A stretch of DNA of 64,000 bases, taken from positions 155,716,714 to 155,780,713 of the forward strand of contig CM061142.1 in the NCBI GenBank assembly GCA_030789695.1, given 5' to 3'. Position numbers and translations under genes: made by a program. The DNA comes from Scilla litardierei. Its lineage: Eukaryota > Streptophyta > Magnoliopsida > Asparagales > Asparagaceae. Positions 63,300-64,000 of this stretch are shown here, piece after piece (within the stretch, counting starts at the first letter, position 1; every line of letters starts with the position of its first letter). The notes beneath the pieces were generated by a model. That model worked only from the letters and a program-made list of their open reading frames with translations, ran no database searches and was not told the DNA's origin.

Positions 63300-64000
63300 C
63301 CATTTGTCTTTAGCAAGGCAAGATACGGCCTGTTTGAAAAGTAACAGGCTCGTAACCTTGTACGATTACTATGTCGTATTTGAGATTCATCAAGTCCTTG
63401 TTGACTCGAATTTAGATCAATTCTAATATCACTCCCACTTGGAATATCGTTAGAATTGCTCCCACTTGGATCATTATTCCCTGTATGGAATATGATAATC
63501 GTCATTCGTATCATCCATTGGTGAAGATTGAAACGTATTTTCGTCTTCACCAAGAATTCTCCCACTCGAATGAGGTAATTCTTCTTGATCGTAAATCTCA
63601 AATAGAGATAAGTCCTGACTTATCTCGCCCTGTCTTGGAAACTCATTTTCCAAGAAAGTGACATCCATCGACTCAAACTCAATTAGACCTCCATTGTCTT
63701 CCTGACTAACAAAAACATAACCTTTGGAGTTTTCTGCGTATCGTATAAAGATACATTTCCTTCCCCTTGGCCCAAGTTTGCCATACTTATGGGAGGAAAT
63801 ATGTGCGTAGGATGCACAACCCCAAGGTTTCAAAATGTTTAAGTCAGGAGACCTTTGGTTCCACAACTCATAAGGAGTGAAGCTAACTGATTTCGAGGGT
63901 ACGCGGTTCAAAATGAAAGCGACCGTCAATAATGCATCACCCCAAAAGGTGATTGGCAAGTTAGCTTTGCGCCATCATTGAACGTACCATTTCCATTAAA
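63300..64000 (-). pseudogene. Copia integrase C-terminal part and IN-RT linker, cut by the window edge
   Basis: 63959-63474 is open: PITFWGDALLTVAFILNRVP, SVSFTPYELWNQRSPDLN, LKPWGCASYAHISSHKYGK and GRKCIFIRYAENSKGYVF, the end of the copia integrase core plus its GKGY-like tail. Just before it (63960-64000) ERTMVRSMMA-type sequence is readable only with a frameshift. The linker to RT has SGRILGEDENTF and DESQIRHSNRTR in shifted frames. Gag, protease and most of the integrase lie right of the window. Confidence 0.85.

Overview
The window is repeat-dominated nuclear DNA of a flowering plant. The evidence is Ty1/copia and Ty3/gypsy LTR retrotransposons, hAT-type non-autonomous transposons, a Helitron 3' end, plant-type gene fragments with introns (an AP2/ERF micro-exon, a SAM domain) and a large endogenous pararetrovirus (Caulimoviridae) locus. 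I see no clearly intact host gene, no rRNA or tRNA gene and no CRISPR array. The species cannot be named from this sequence.

Layout. 1-2223: internal end and 5' LTR of a minus-strand gypsy element (Tat-type primer site). 2224-15332: AT-rich intergenic DNA with pieces of host-like genes (SAM domain at 2.7 kb +, a coiled-coil exon at 7.1-7.5 kb -, AP2 exons at 12.2-12.4 kb -), a copia solo LTR with an intact target duplication (4968-6691), a hAT-type element (12593-13479) and a Helitron terminus (15332), followed by a (TATG)n(TG)n microsatellite. 15432-60580: one endogenous pararetrovirus locus, mostly on the minus strand, florendovirus-like. It is split by a nest of retrotransposons at 29589-54266. 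60581-64000: a minus-strand copia element that runs off the right edge.

Virus locus. Four primer-binding sites (complementary to initiator Met-tRNA) divide it into head-to-tail units on the minus strand. From right to left these are: unit 4 (component A: leader, movement protein, capsid, zinc knuckle, protease, ORF2, with no reverse transcriptase), unit 3 (component B: leader, linker, zinc knuckle, protease, reverse transcriptase, RNase H, then a second and divergent movement-protein-like domain, with no capsid core), unit 2 (component A again, with an inverted and scrambled segment and a hAT insertion) and unit 1 (a defective miniature). Both A copies switch from protease to ORF2 at the same place. 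This fits a bipartite pararetrovirus with both components fixed at one locus. All genes carry stops or frameshifts, so the locus looks dead.

Retrotransposon nest. A roughly 3.0-kb solo LTR (minus strand, target duplication TAGAT) landed in ORF2 of unit 4. Two elements then landed in that LTR. One is an 11.9-kb Athila-like gypsy element (30311-42244, target duplication TGCAT) that has gag, protease and an env-like ORF but no RT, RNase H or integrase. The other is a 9.8-kb LARD-like element (44191-53952, target duplication GGGAC) with 3.1-kb LTRs and a non-coding interior. The target duplications give the order: virus first, solo-LTR parent second, Athila-like and LARD-like elements last.

All domain calls come from reading the sequence; no database search or alignment program was run.
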